From Nitratireductor sp. B36 (lineage in GTDB: Bacteria; Pseudomonadota; Alphaproteobacteria; Rhizobiales; Rhizobiaceae), in contig NZ_JACKZY010000001.1 of the NCBI RefSeq assembly GCF_020833685.1, forward strand, positions 508,578-572,577: 64,000 nucleotides of DNA. The letters run 5' to 3'. The translations under genes were made by a program, and so were the position numbers. The first letter of the stretch is position 1. Each line of letters begins with the position of its first letter. Shown in pieces: positions 63,605 through 64,000 of this stretch. The notes under the pieces were generated by a model, which was not told the origin of the DNA, searched no databases, and saw nothing but the letters and a program-made list of their open reading frames with translations.

Positions 63605-64000
63605 TTAGAAGCGGACGTTCAATGTGACGTTGCCTGAGTGGTCAGTCACTCCGGACCAAAACAGCCCGCCATAGGAAATGTCCAGAGTGGCGGCGCTGCC
63701 GAGCGTCATTTCAAGGCCGGCGTTTAGAACCAGTTGGTCACTGGCCAGCGGCACTCCCGCGATTGCTGCACTCTCGCCGCCGGAGGCAAACGATAGCTGA
63801 GAGGTCGGCGTCCCTCCAAAAGCGTGTCGCCACCCAATTGTTCCACTGAGAGACGCATTCGTGCTGCCCCATCCGATGTCCGTTTCGGCGCGTAGGCCAA
63901 GCGTGGTGAAAGTGGCGGAAACTCCATCCCCGGCCGCGCTCAGAGCCGCAGAGCCTCCACTCTCGGCAAACCCCTCGGTGGACAGCCGCACATGAGCAAG
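63605..64000 (-). CDS. Autotransporter beta-barrel domain, 3' part
   Basis: The frame is open to the window edge; only the last 131 codons are visible. Alternating polar and aromatic strands (TTLGLRAETDIGWGSTNASLSGTIGWRHAF ... LDISYGGLFWSG ... GNVTLNVRF) and a C-terminal Phe are typical of the outer-membrane barrel of autotransporters. The passenger lies outside the window. Whether it belongs to the chromosome or the ICE is open. Confidence 0.83.
   Translation of the reverse strand, partial: LAHVRLSTEGFAESGGSAALSAAGDGVSATFTTLGLRAETDIGWGSTNASLSGTIGWRHAFGGTPTSQLSFASGGESAAIAGVPLASDQLVLNAGLEMTLGSAATLDISYGGLFWSGVTDHSGNVTLNVRF

Overview
The window looks like a chromosome segment of a GC-rich alphaproteobacterium of the order Hyphomicrobiales (Rhizobiales), most likely a Phyllobacteriaceae-type genus near Mesorhizobium or Nitratireductor. 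This rests on the aapJQMP amino-acid transporter divergent from metC, the ppk-ppx pair next to a small zinc-finger gene, a 595-residue AspRS, and the type of integrated element. The genus is an inference.

Bases 1-19.7 kb are ordinary chromosome: a secreted esterase-like protein, a secreted unknown protein, aspS, an MFS carrier, rnd, ppx, ppk, a zinc-finger protein, an FAD monooxygenase, the aap operon, metC, two small unknowns and tRNA-Arg(CCG).

An integrative and conjugative element (ICE) begins at the 3' end of the tRNA-Arg (19.77 kb) and runs to at least 63.3 kb. Its serine recombinase gene is antisense to the tRNA and its last codons lie inside the tRNA. Recombinase, TumA/TumE-type antitoxin and toxin and a small unknown form a four-gene chain with ATGA overlaps (19.7-22.5 kb). 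Next come the trb type IV secretion genes (trbB-C-D-E-J-K-L-F-G-I, 22.6-32.5 kb), a ribbon-helix-helix protein and traG (to 35.1 kb). A stray NTF2-like gene sits at the start of trbG.

Bases 35.3-42.8 kb are an accessory hotspot between traG and the relaxase: two near-duplicate lysR genes flanking an hxlR-fabF cassette, then a tet(G)-type efflux gene with its tetR, a remnant of a second relaxase, and floR directly downstream of the intact relaxase. The processing and replication block follows (42.8-49 kb): relaxase, putative oriT, lytic transglycosylase, DUF736, TraF peptidase, DUF2840, RepA and an AlpA/RdfS-like excisionase. ParA, often found here, is missing.

At 49-50.5 kb lies a regulatory switch resembling FseA/QseM of ICEMlSym(R7A): a DUF2285-only protein facing a DUF6499-DUF2285 protein that is split by a +1 frameshift at a CCC codon. 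A 70-bp repeat with a two-tier hairpin lies upstream of both the excisionase operon and the recombinase operon, so one activator could drive both.

Bases 50.7-63.3 kb are a defence and anti-defence cargo: ArdA, an RHH protein with a palindromic operator, a three-gene overlapping operon (single-chain type ISP restriction-modification enzyme, SIR2 protein, HerA ATPase), then an unknown 354-residue protein linked by an 18-codon relay ORF to a reverse transcriptase. The window ends in the 3' part of an autotransporter gene. The right end of the ICE is not visible.
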